Shown here: positions 1 through 6,669 of the stretch, in pieces
Layout: each line of letters begins with the position of its first letter
Position numbering within the stretch: the stretch's first letter is position 1
Source of the DNA: JACTUA01 sp964551875
GTDB taxonomy: Archaea; Halobacteriota; Methanomicrobia; Methanomicrobiales; JACTUA01
NCBI GenBank assembly: GCA_964551875.1
Contig: CAZKEV010000048.1
Coordinates: 1 to 13,464 of the forward strand
DNA: 13,464 nt
Direction: 5' to 3'
Translations under genes and position numbers: made by a program
The notes under the pieces: generated by a model
Told to the model about the DNA's origin: nothing
Databases searched by the model: none
Seen by the model: the letters and a program-made list of their open reading frames with translations, nothing else

Positions 1-26
1 GGATCGAGAAGCTCGGAGGTGCGTAA
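1..26 (+). CDS. fdhA: C-terminal end of upstream gene, probably formate dehydrogenase alpha subunit (partial)
   Basis: Only the last seven codons (IEKLGGA) and the TAA stop at 24-26 lie in the window. The stop abuts the fdhB ATG at 27 with no gap, and the last codons contain the fdhB ribosome site (GGAGGTG, 15-21), so the two genes are almost certainly cotranscribed and translationally coupled. Assignment to fdhA, the molybdopterin catalytic subunit, is inferred purely from the usual fdhA-fdhB order in methanogens. The visible residues are too few to identify the protein. Confidence 0.55.
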
Positions 27-1265
27 ATGGCAGCCAAGGGAGAGATGTTCTACGCCTGGGCCGGCGACAAGGCCATCCAGGACAAGGGCGAGTGCGGCGG
101 CGCCGTAACCACGCTCCTCAAGTATGCCCTGGAGAATAAGATCGTGGACGCGGTCCTCGCCGTCAAGAAGGGCAAGGACCTCTACGATGCCCAGCCGGTG
201 CTCGTCACCGACCCGAAGGACCTCGTCAACACCGCCGGTTCCCTTCACTGTGGGACCCTGCTCATGTCCAAGCTCGTGAAGAAGTACCTGGACGGGGCCG
301 AGAAGATGCGCATCGGCGTGACCATCAAGGGATGCGACGCCATGGGCCTGTACGAACTTGCCAAGCGCAAGCAGGTGAACCTGGACAACCTGGTCATGAT
401 CGGGGTGAACTGCGGTGGTTCCGTATCGCCCATGATGGCCCGGAAGATGATCACCGAGAAGTTCGGTGTCGACCCCGACAAGGTCCTCAAGGAAGAGATC
501 GACAAGGGCCAGTTCATCATCGAGTACGAAGGAGGCCACAAGGGCATCTCCATGGACGAACTCGAGGATGCCGGCTTCGGCCGGAGGACGAACTGCCGCC
601 GGTGCAAGATGAAGGTGCCCCGCCAGGCCGACCTCGCCTGCGGCAACTGGGGCGTCATCGGCGACAAAGCCGGAAACGCCACCTTCGTCGAGATCTGCAG
701 CGAGAAGGGTGCAGACCTCTTCAACAAGGCCATTGAGGGAGGAGTCCTCAAGGCCGAGAAGGCCCCCGATGCCGGGATCGCGGTGAGGGGCAAGGTCGAG
801 AAGGCCATGCTCAAGCTCGGCGACAAGTGGCGGGAGAAGGACTTCAAGGGCCTCGGCGAGGGGAACGAGCGTCTCAAGACCATCATGAACGAGACCTCCC
901 GGTGCATCAAGTGCTTCTCATGCATCGAGGCATGCCCCATCTGCTACTGCGTGGAGTGCAGCACCCGGAAGCCCTACCTCGTCCCGCCGGGCCAGGTGCC
1001 CCCGCCCTTCATGTTCCACCTGATCCGGTTCGTTCACATCTCGGACTCGTGCGTGAACTGCGGGCAGTGCGAGGAACTGTGTCCCATGGACATACGGAAC
1101 TCCCTCTTCATGCACGCGCTCCAGTCGGACCTCGAGAAGATGTTCGGGCATGTGCCCGGGGTCGACATGTCCCTGCCGGTCCTCGCCCTCGTGGAGGAGC
1201 CAACCGAGCGTGCACGCCTGTCGTCAACCGGGAGCGACCAGATCTACGACATCTTCAAGAAGTAG
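27..1265 (+). CDS. fdhB: F420-dependent formate dehydrogenase, beta subunit (FdhB/FrhB family)
   Basis: This 412-residue protein is the electron-transfer subunit that takes electrons from formate oxidation in FdhA and reduces coenzyme F420 through FAD and iron-sulfur clusters in the cytoplasm. An N-terminal FrhB/FdhB-type region (from about residue 8) includes GECGGAV at 21-27 and the IKGCDAMGL segment around Cys103. The central NCRRCK cysteines (190, 193) and Cys205 are typical of the F420-binding family. The C-terminal part carries two ferredoxin-type 4Fe-4S motifs: C293-x2-C296-x2-C299-x3-C303-P and C342-x2-C345-x2-C348-x3-C352-P. Length fits the family. The ATG at 27 follows GGAGGTG by five bases. 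The gene directly follows the presumed fdhA and ends in a hairpin plus T-run. Related FrhB/FrcB subunits share the fold; the separate two-cluster C-terminus and the adjacent formate channel favour FdhB. Confidence 0.93.
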   Translation: MAAKGEMFYAWAGDKAIQDKGECGGAVTTLLKYALENKIVDAVLAVKKGKDLYDAQPVLVTDPKDLVNTAGSLHCGTLLMSKLVKKYLDGAEKMRIGVTIKGCDAMGLYELAKRKQVNLDNLVMIGVNCGGSVSPMMARKMITEKFGVDPDKVLKEEIDKGQFIIEYEGGHKGISMDELEDAGFGRRTNCRRCKMKVPRQADLACGNWGVIGDKAGNATFVEICSEKGADLFNKAIEGGVLKAEKAPDAGIAVRGKVEKAMLKLGDKWREKDFKGLGEGNERLKTIMNETSRCIKCFSCIEACPICYCVECSTRKPYLVPPGQVPPPFMFHLIRFVHISDSCVNCGQCEELCPMDIRNSLFMHALQSDLEKMFGHVPGVDMSLPVLALVEEPTERARLSSTGSDQIYDIFKK

Positions 1266-1290
1266 AGCAATTTCATTGCTCTCCTTTTTT
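1264..1290 (+). terminator. Hairpin plus T-run at the end of fdhB
   Basis: A 7-bp perfect stem AGAGCAA (1264-1270) / TTGCTCT (1276-1282) with a 5-base loop overlaps the fdhB stop codon. It is followed after CC by six T residues (1285-1290). Archaeal RNA polymerase terminates at T-runs, so this is a plausible termination site for fdhAB. It is also the first of the alternating hairpins described separately. Confidence 0.6.
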
Positions 1291-1409
1291 CGATTCGCCC
1301 TTTGGGCTCACAGTCGAAAAATAGGTAAACCTATTTTTCTCCACTCGCCCTTCGGGCTCGTCTTCGAAAAATAATTCCATTATTTCTTTCGATATCACCT
1401 GCGAGGTGA
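1286..1409. repeat. Two 50-bp tandem repeat units and flanking hairpins (alternating GC/AT hairpin array)
   Basis: Units 1286-1335 and 1336-1385 are direct repeats with a period of exactly 50 bases. About 30 of the first 38 positions match, including TCGCCCTT (1295/1345), GGGCTC (1304/1354) and TCGAAAAATA (1314/1364). Each unit holds a GC hairpin (GCCC/GGGC with a TTT or TTC loop) followed by an AT-rich hairpin: AAAAATAGG/CCTATTTTT at 1317-1338 and AAATAAT/ATTATTT at 1369-1385. The two AT stems differ in sequence but both remain perfectly paired. A sixth stem, TCACCT/AGGTGA at 1395-1409, completes the series. Possible roles are serial termination, 3'-end stabilisation, a small RNA or a dispersed palindromic element; none is shown by the sequence alone. 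Confidence 0.7.
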
Positions 1410-1561
1410 CACCTTCAAGGAGTGAATGGCGATATCATCGCCCACTATCTTTCATTTTTTCCAAGGGCTTATAACAGGTGAACCCCCTGAACTGCCCCCC
1501 TCTCCCTGGGTCTCTATGCAAGGGGCCTTGGAATGGTTTGGTTAACTTCACGATCATGTTC

Positions 1562-1664
1562 AATGATTCTGTTAAGAGCCCGGGTGGAGAAAGCATATAA
1601 TGGGCCGAAATTCTGTTTTATAAATACAATTGGAAAGGTTTAATAAGATTTTAACAGATTCATA
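1562..1664. promoter_or_regulatory. Long inverted repeat flanking the fdhC promoter region (candidate operator)
   Basis: Arms at 1562-1577 and 1649-1664 are inverted copies of each other at 13 of 16 positions, with a perfect core TCTGTTAA / TTAACAGA. The repeat is centred near 1613 and encloses all three TATA-like sequences of the fdhC promoter region. Such symmetry around a promoter suggests binding sites for a dimeric regulator or a pair of regulators. No regulator is identifiable from the sequence. Confidence 0.4.
1593..1646 (+). promoter_or_regulatory. Promoter region of fdhC with three TATA-like boxes
   Basis: The GC-rich background gives way to AT-rich sequence with three TATA candidates: GCATATAAT (1593-1601), TTTTATAAATA (1616-1626) and GGTTTAATAA (1637-1646). 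The middle one is the best match to the archaeal consensus and has CGAAAT (1606-1611), resembling a BRE, a few bases upstream. Initiation about 25 bases downstream of each would give transcripts starting near 1622, 1646 or 1667, leaving a 5' leader of about 60-105 bases. Bases 1441-1560 upstream of this contain no gene and nothing I recognise beyond short palindromes. Confidence 0.55.
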
Positions 1665-1670
1665 GATTGC

Positions 1671-1705
1671 ACCTATACACGAAATGGTCTCATGGTGGTA
1701 TAGGT
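1671..1705 (+). promoter_or_regulatory. Hairpin in the fdhC 5' leader
   Basis: An 8-bp perfect inverted repeat, ACCTATAC (1671-1678) and GTATAGGT (1698-1705), encloses a 19-base loop. It ends seven bases before the fdhC ribosome site GTGAGGTG (1713-1720). In RNA it could form a stem just upstream of the ribosome site; in DNA it could be an operator half-site pair. Function is inference. Confidence 0.4.
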
Positions 1706-1728
1706 CGGAAACGTGAGGTGTTTGAAGT

Positions 1729-2607
1729 ATGGTATTTCATCCCCCAGTGCAAATCGTGGCAAAGGCCGGTGACGCCGGTAAGTACAAGACCGGACTGCCT
1801 GCCTGGAACATGTTGCTCCGTGGCTTCATGGCCGGGGCCTACATCGCCATAGGCGGTGCGCTTGCCACGGTCTGCAGCACAGGCATTCAGGCTACCGATG
1901 CCGCTCTGAGATTTGGTACAGCAAGTGCAGGTTTTTCCTCGTTCATGACGGGTGCTACTTTCCCGGTAGGGCTTATCATCATTGTTCTCACGGGTGCAGA
2001 ACTTTTCACCGGTGACGCGATGCTCGCCCCCATGGCAGCCTTTATCCACAAGATCAGCTGGATGAATGTGCTGAACCTCTGGGTGTGGGTCTACATCGGC
2101 AACTTGATCGGGTCGATCTGGTATGCGTACCTGATGGCCTATGGGCCGTTCTCAACCTGGGACGCAGCGGGAGCGGCTACGGTGACGGCATTCGGGACTC
2201 GTGCGATTGCAATAGCCGCGGCGAAGACGAGCTACGTCGGAACTGCCGGCATGTGGTCGGCGTTCCTGAAGGCTATCGGATGCAACTGGCTCGTGAACCT
2301 GGCCATCCTCCTCGGGATCTGTGCTGATGACCTCATCGGCAAGTTCTTCGGGATCTGGTTTCCGATCATGGCCTTCGTCTCCAGCGGCTTTGAGCACTCT
2401 ATCGCCAACATGTACTTCATCCCCGCAGGGATCTTCACCCAGGGATTCATCACGGATCCGACCAAGCTGGTCGCTTCGGTCAACTGGGTAACGATGTGGA
2501 CGAGCAACCTCATCATCGTCACCATCGGTAATATCGTTGGGGCGCTGTTCTTCGTCGGCGTCATCTACTGGGTCGCATTCCGCAAGGAGATCGCTGCCCT
2601 TAAGTAG
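1729..2607 (+). CDS. fdhC: Formate channel FdhC (formate/nitrite transporter family)
   Basis: This 292-residue integral membrane protein moves formate across the cytoplasmic membrane to supply formate dehydrogenase. The FNT family forms pentamers of six-helix protomers. Visible family marks are the first signature GAELFTGDAM (89-98), which forms the omega loop, the KAIGCNWLVN segment (181-190), and the second signature GFEHSIANMYFIPAG (220-234) with the central pore histidine at His223. Hydrophobic segments lie around residues 28-50, 73-92, 112-134, 175-198, 207-218 and 256-282. The ATG at 1729 follows GTGAGGTG with eight bases between. It has its own promoter region rather than being cotranscribed upstream of fdhA as in many other methanogens, but its place next to fdhB supports formate over nitrite as substrate. 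Confident. Confidence 0.93.
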   Translation: MVFHPPVQIVAKAGDAGKYKTGLPAWNMLLRGFMAGAYIAIGGALATVCSTGIQATDAALRFGTASAGFSSFMTGATFPVGLIIIVLTGAELFTGDAMLAPMAAFIHKISWMNVLNLWVWVYIGNLIGSIWYAYLMAYGPFSTWDAAGAATVTAFGTRAIAIAAAKTSYVGTAGMWSAFLKAIGCNWLVNLAILLGICADDLIGKFFGIWFPIMAFVSSGFEHSIANMYFIPAGIFTQGFITDPTKLVASVNWVTMWTSNLIIVTIGNIVGALFFVGVIYWVAFRKEIAALK

Positions 2608-2615
2608 ATATCACG

Positions 2616-3137
2616 ATGAAGATCCGTGATCTCGAGGTGAGGATCACCCCGATCCAGATCGGGGTTCTCCTCTTCTTCGTCATTTTTCTCATTTTCGCTT
2701 ACTGGACAAGCAGGAGCACGATGCTCCTCCTCTTTGGCATCCCGATGGTCATCGGCCTCGCCGTGATCCCCATCCTGCTCAGGCACATGAGCCAGAGCCA
2801 GTACGAGGCACTCATCCCCATCTACGAGAGCGAGGCCCAGAAGGTACGGATCAAGGCGATCAACATGAACATGCTCGGGAAACCCGTCCGGATCGAGGGG
2901 GTGGTCGAGCGTGTCTCCTTCGACTTCCTCGACAGGCCCCAGTACATGGTCGCCGACCGATCCGGTGAGATCTCGGTGAAGATGTTCACCGCGCCGCGGG
3001 AGAAGATCCGGAAAGATGACATCGTCGAGGTCCTCGGGACCGTCATGAAGCGGTATTTACTCGTCGGGGAGGACCCGGTGATCAACTGCGTTTCCATCCG
3101 CAAGGTCAGCGAGGCACCCGGAAAGAAGAAGTCCTGA
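2616..3137 (+). CDS. Membrane-anchored OB-fold-like protein of unknown function, linked to fdhC
   Basis: A 173-residue protein. Two hydrophobic segments (about 12-30 and 35-56) are followed by a soluble domain (about 76-165) rich in alternating beta strands: KVRIKAI, KPVRIEGVVERV, PQYMVADRSGEISVKMF, DIVEVLGTVMKRY, VINCVSIRKV. This pattern resembles an OB-fold of the nucleic-acid or oligosaccharide binding type. The topology suggests the beta domain lies on one face of the membrane, anchored by a helical hairpin. The tail is lysine-rich (PGKKKS). The gene starts 8 bases after the fdhC stop with no visible ribosome site, so it probably depends on coupling to fdhC. I do not recognise a characterised family. 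NfeD-like proteins combine membrane helices with a C-terminal OB domain and are a distant comparison only. Its link to fdhC suggests a role in channel assembly or control, which is inference. Confidence 0.8.
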   Translation: MKIRDLEVRITPIQIGVLLFFVIFLIFAYWTSRSTMLLLFGIPMVIGLAVIPILLRHMSQSQYEALIPIYESEAQKVRIKAINMNMLGKPVRIEGVVERVSFDFLDRPQYMVADRSGEISVKMFTAPREKIRKDDIVEVLGTVMKRYLLVGEDPVINCVSIRKVSEAPGKKKS

Positions 3138-3283
3138 AATCCTGCGGCGTGCATCTCCCCTCTTATCTCCACCGGTTCTTGCGACCTGCCAGGCCGTAAT
3201 AATCGGTGTTCGGAGACTTAGGGGGAGCCATAGGGATATGAACCGGGAGATGTCACAGGAGGGTGAAGGCCGGGTGACGGACC

Positions 3284-4030
3284 GTGGGTGATCAGGATGG
3301 AACGGAGTACCAGGCAGGGCTAGAGCGGGCCATTGCCGGCTGCTACAGGGATGCGGTGGAGCTCCTGGACCGGCACCTGGCAGAGGCACCGGATCATGCT
3401 GATGCATGGATCGCAAAGGCCCACAGCCTGGCCCGGATGGGTTTTTTCCAGGAAGCAGTGGCATGCTGCGAGCGGGTGATCGACCGGGAGCCCCTCTCCC
3501 TGGACGCCTGGTTCACCCGGGGCCTCGTCCATTACCAGGTGGGCCGGTGGACCGAGGCGGTTGCATGCCTGGACCAGGCACTTCGGATCGACGGAGCCCA
3601 CGCCGAGGCCTGGTATGTGAAGGGCAACTGCCACTACTACCTGGGAGATTATGACGATGCCCTCGAATGCTACGACCGGGTGATCTCCCTTGACCCGCAG
3701 TACCCCAAGGCCTGGTACAACAAGGGGGTCACCCTGGCTGACATCCGGCGCTACATGGACGCCCTGAGATGCTACGAGGAAGCTCTCCGCATCAACCCCG
3801 GGGTCGGGGTCCTCTACACGAACCGGGGAGTGGCCCTGGCCGCTCTGGGCCGCTTTCACGAGGCGGTCGCGTGTTTTGACCGGGCCATCGAGATCAACGA
3901 GCGGGACATCACTGCCTGGAACAATAAAGCGGCAAGCCTCAGGCGCCTGGGGCGTGATGCCGAGGCCGAGTCCTGCGCTGGGAAGGTGCGGGAGATCACC
4001 GGCGGACACCTCCCTCCCTGGATGGTGTGA
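3284..4030 (+). CDS. Tetratricopeptide repeat (TPR) protein
   Basis: A 248-residue soluble protein made almost entirely of about six to seven TPR units of 34 residues, starting near residues 7, 40, 74, 108, 142, 176 and 210. Typical positions are conserved, for example AEAWYVKGNCHYYLGDYDDA and ALECYDRVISLDP. TPR arrays form superhelical scaffolds for protein-protein binding; the partner is unknown. There is no signal peptide or membrane segment. The GTG at 3284 is the only usable start because an in-frame TGA lies at 3275; GGTGA (3273-3277) sits six bases before it. The gene is convergent with herA, 31 bases apart, so a functional link to the repair operon is not implied. Such TPR proteins are numerous in Methanomicrobiales, so this could be one of many paralogues. 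Confidence 0.85.
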   Translation: MGDQDGTEYQAGLERAIAGCYRDAVELLDRHLAEAPDHADAWIAKAHSLARMGFFQEAVACCERVIDREPLSLDAWFTRGLVHYQVGRWTEAVACLDQALRIDGAHAEAWYVKGNCHYYLGDYDDALECYDRVISLDPQYPKAWYNKGVTLADIRRYMDALRCYEEALRINPGVGVLYTNRGVALAALGRFHEAVACFDRAIEINERDITAWNNKAASLRRLGRDAEAESCAGKVREITGGHLPPWMV

Positions 4031-4045
4031 AACCCACAGGGGGTT
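4031..4045. terminator. Short hairpin between convergent TPR gene and herA
   Basis: AACCC (4031-4035) and GGGTT (4041-4045) form a 5-bp stem with a 5-base loop directly after the TPR stop codon, in the 31-base gap between two convergent genes. There is no T-run on either side, so it is a weak candidate for a bidirectional terminator. Confidence 0.2.
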
Positions 4046-4061
4046 CGCTGGGCAGAACTGT

Positions 4062-5666
4062 TTAGAACCGGGTGGGCAGCCCCTCGCCGGCAGGTTTCGG
4101 CCGTTCCCGTTCCATCGACCGGATGTAATCCTCGTACAGGTGGATCCGGGTACTCACCGGGAAGGGTATTCCCAGCGTGCTGATGATGGCGTCACCCTGG
4201 TCCAGGGTCTGGATCTCCGTGTCCATCGGGGAGAGGTCCTGCTTCGCGTGGCCTGCTACGATGGCCCGGTCAGAGCGGTCAGAGAGGCCCATCACTACGT
4301 AGGTATTCAGCTGGGCCAGGATCCGGGGATCGATGTTCTTTGGCTGCTGGGTTACCACGCAGAGGCCGACCCCGAACTTCCGGCCCTCCATGGCACACTC
4401 CCGGAAGACCCGCGTGCCTGCCCCTGCCTCGCCGAGCACCCGCTGGGCTTCTTCGATGGTGACGAGCACCTGTTCCTTTCCACCCTCCCCTGCGATGCCC
4501 CAGCCGGTAGCGTCCTTCTTGCGGGATTCCAGGAGGCGCCGGGTTATTACCGAGAGGATGAAGAGCTCACTCCGTTCCCCCATGCCGGGCAGATCGATGA
4601 GGACCACCCGGTTCGCGGCGAGGGCCTTCTCCATGTCCGTGAGCGAGGACCCCCTGGCCCGGAGGAAGGGGTTCGCCTTCACGAGGATCTGGAGATGCCG
4701 CCTGATGACCGAGAGGGTGGTGGGCGCGAAGTTCCCGAGCCGATGGGCGAGGGCCGGATTCCCGCATGCTCCCACCCAGCGTCTTGCCTCGTCAAACTCT
4801 GTCCGCTGGAAGAAGTCCACGAGGGTGGAGCCCGGCACATCGTCGAGCATCTCGATCACCTCCCGCTGGGCCGATGAGTGCTCGAAGAGGAGGAGCATAT
4901 CCTCGGCCCGGAAGTCGTCATACTCCAGCCACAGGCTTGAGAGGGAGTACTTCTTCCGGTAGGCCTCCTCCCGGATGGTGAAGACAGCGAGACCGTCGGC
5001 GGCTGCCGGGCAGTGGACCAGCCCCCGTGATTCCCGGCCGGAAGCCTTGCCCCCACCGGCCACGTACTCCCCGTGGGGGTCAACGAGGACCAGGCCGAAC
5101 TGCCGCGCCCGCATGGCAGAAGCACAGAAGACCTTCATAAAATTGGATTTGCCCATGCCGGTCGTGGCGAAGACACCCATGTGCTGGGGCATGACGCGGC
5201 TGTGGAGCGCCACCCGGACCCCGGAGAGGACATCCTGGCCGGTCCGCATCGCCCCCACCTCCAGGTCGCCCATCACCTGCCGCAGGAAGAGGAAGTCCTC
5301 CTCCGCCGGCCGCTCGACCCGGGAGAACTTGGTGGGGATGGTCCGGGGCTTGCGGAAGACCCCCCCGGTGTCCACGTACCCCATCGGGATTGCCTCAACG
5401 AGAAGGAAGACGTCCTCACCCAGCCCGTAGAACCGGTCGGTGTGGGGGCGGGTGTCCCATTTCGGATCGTCGAAGTTACTCGAATGGGTCAGGTCTGTTA
5501 CCTTGGCAAAGAAGGTGCTGCCCTTCTCCTGGTCGGCGATCTTCAGGATGTCCCCGACGAAGAGCCTCTCGTCGAAGGGAACGGCGAACCGGTAGGAGAG
5601 GACACTGTCCCCCACGAGCCGGTACTTGGCATGGTCCGTCACATCAGTATCGTTCAAGTTCATCAT
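4062..5666 (-). CDS. herA: HerA DNA translocase/helicase (HerA-FtsK superfamily ATPase)
   Basis: A 534-residue hexameric DNA-pumping ATPase that works with NurA to resect DNA ends opened by Mre11-Rad50. The N-terminal region (about 10-120) looks like the HAS-barrel of HerA proteins, with LFVGDILKI at 35-43. The RecA-like core has a Walker A ATTGMGKSN (167-175, Lys173/Ser174), the characteristic LVLVDPHGEY (192-201), LVTIEEAQRV with Glu405/Glu406 in the Walker B position (401-410), and VTQQP (438-442). A helical insertion lies between about 230 and 340. Family members are about 500-600 residues. The start overlaps the 3' end of nurA by 23 bases; ATGATG gives two adjacent possible starts, and GGGGAT lies just upstream. 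It is the last gene of the repair operon. The Walker A sequence differs slightly from the common GATGSGKS but keeps all essential residues. Confidence 0.9.
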   Translation of the reverse strand: MMNLNDTDVTDHAKYRLVGDSVLSYRFAVPFDERLFVGDILKIADQEKGSTFFAKVTDLTHSSNFDDPKWDTRPHTDRFYGLGEDVFLLVEAIPMGYVDTGGVFRKPRTIPTKFSRVERPAEEDFLFLRQVMGDLEVGAMRTGQDVLSGVRVALHSRVMPQHMGVFATTGMGKSNFMKVFCASAMRARQFGLVLVDPHGEYVAGGGKASGRESRGLVHCPAAADGLAVFTIREEAYRKKYSLSSLWLEYDDFRAEDMLLLFEHSSAQREVIEMLDDVPGSTLVDFFQRTEFDEARRWVGACGNPALAHRLGNFAPTTLSVIRRHLQILVKANPFLRARGSSLTDMEKALAANRVVLIDLPGMGERSELFILSVITRRLLESRKKDATGWGIAGEGGKEQVLVTIEEAQRVLGEAGAGTRVFRECAMEGRKFGVGLCVVTQQPKNIDPRILAQLNTYVVMGLSDRSDRAIVAGHAKQDLSPMDTEIQTLDQGDAIISTLGIPFPVSTRIHLYEDYIRSMERERPKPAGEGLPTRF

Positions 5667-6669
5667 GGTAATCCCCGAAGAGGTCCCGGAAGTCAGAGAA
5701 ATTCAGGCCTGATTGGTCGAGCTTCCGGATGAGATTTTGCCGGAGCTGGACCAGGGTATCTCCGGTGATGGCAGCATGGCGGTGGGCATCCAGGAGCGGG
5801 TACGGGTACCCGGTGACCCGGCCGTCATCGCTGCAGGCGGCCAGGGTGGAGAATACCCCCAGAGCCGACTCCCCGGTGGTGCCCCGCGGCAGCTCCATCT
5901 TGAAAGCGGTTCCGGCGCGGGGGTGCAGGAGGCCCACCCAGGTGTCGCCGTGCACCCATTCACGGTATCGCGTCCCGTCCAGGAGGTTGTCCGGGACCCG
6001 GAGGCACCAGGGGGCGGAAACCCCGAGGCGGGCCGAGAGTGCCACAACGGATCGCACGAGGGGGAAGCCCCCGCCCCAGGTGGCCGTGGTGCGCTTCGTG
6101 ACGGCCGCAAGGCCGATACCCTTCCTGGCACACTGGCGGACGAGGGCAGAGATGGGCGGATCATGGCTCGCGTGGCTCACCCGCAGGGCCCCGTCCAGGA
6201 GGATGACATCAGTTTCGTTGAGCTTCTCGAGGATAGTGGTCGCCGTCCCGTACTCCAGGGTATCCCGGAAAATGGACGCAGCAAGGACCCGGTCACGGTC
6301 ATCGAGGGCAGTGATTGGGTCGCACCCGAAGCACTCCCGGTACAGGTCAGCAAAGTCCCGGTCACGTTCCTCCCGCCCGATGGAAACCAGCCGGATGCCG
6401 GTCCCGGCAAGGAATGCCCTCGTTCCGCGGGAGAAGCAGCTGGCGACGGCGCGGATGGCACCGACCGAAAAGGACCCCCCCTCCACCACCATGGCGTTGG
6501 AGCCGTCGATGGCCACGACCTGCCCGGTCCAGGAGGGAGCAACCGAAATGAAGGATGGGGCGTCGAATCCGCCGTGCTCCTGGAACCGTGCCGCAAGGTC
6601 AGGGGGGGTGATCTCCCGGATGCGCCCGACAGCGCGTTCCAGGTCCTCTCGGTAGTTATCCGCCGTCAT
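5644..6669 (-). CDS. nurA: NurA 5'-3' nuclease
   Basis: A 341-residue RNase H-like nuclease that degrades the 5' strand at DNA ends while HerA threads the duplex. Family motifs are visible: VVAIDGSNAM (51-60) with catalytic Asp55, ILLDGALRVSH (156-166) with Asp159, GLAAVTKRT (186-194), and a C-terminal GYPYPLLDAHRHA (287-299) whose Asp/His residues are conserved in NurA. Length is typical. I chose the ATG at 6669 because NurA homology begins there and CAGGAG precedes it. The frame stays open upstream to 6855, but that part lies inside rad50 and reads as low-complexity basic sequence. It overlaps the rad50 end by 14 bases and the herA start by 23, so it is probably translationally coupled to both. 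Confidence 0.9.
   Translation of the reverse strand: MTADNYREDLERAVGRIREITPPDLAARFQEHGGFDAPSFISVAPSWTGQVVAIDGSNAMVVEGGSFSVGAIRAVASCFSRGTRAFLAGTGIRLVSIGREERDRDFADLYRECFGCDPITALDDRDRVLAASIFRDTLEYGTATTILEKLNETDVILLDGALRVSHASHDPPISALVRQCARKGIGLAAVTKRTTATWGGGFPLVRSVVALSARLGVSAPWCLRVPDNLLDGTRYREWVHGDTWVGLLHPRAGTAFKMELPRGTTGESALGVFSTLAACSDDGRVTGYPYPLLDAHRHAAITGDTLVQLRQNLIRKLDQSGLNFSDFRDLFGDYHDELERY

Noticed and set aside
245..940. Minus-strand frame antisense to fdhB
   Set aside because: Antisense to a gene with intact iron-sulfur cysteine motifs; no domain or ribosome site supports it.
1286..1385. CRISPR-like direct repeats
   Set aside because: Only two units, with no separate unique spacer between conserved repeats; the duplicated units are contiguous and internally palindromic.
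3238..3291. Seventeen-codon ATG frame before the large TPR gene
   Set aside because: Too short, without features, overlapping the GTG start of the TPR gene in another frame. An uORF-like role cannot be supported.
3876..4877. Long plus-strand open frame of 333 codons across the TPR end and antisense to herA
   Set aside because: It is out of frame with the clear TPR gene at its 5' end and antisense to HerA motifs. The translation has no family features, and GC-rich third positions routinely open antisense frames.
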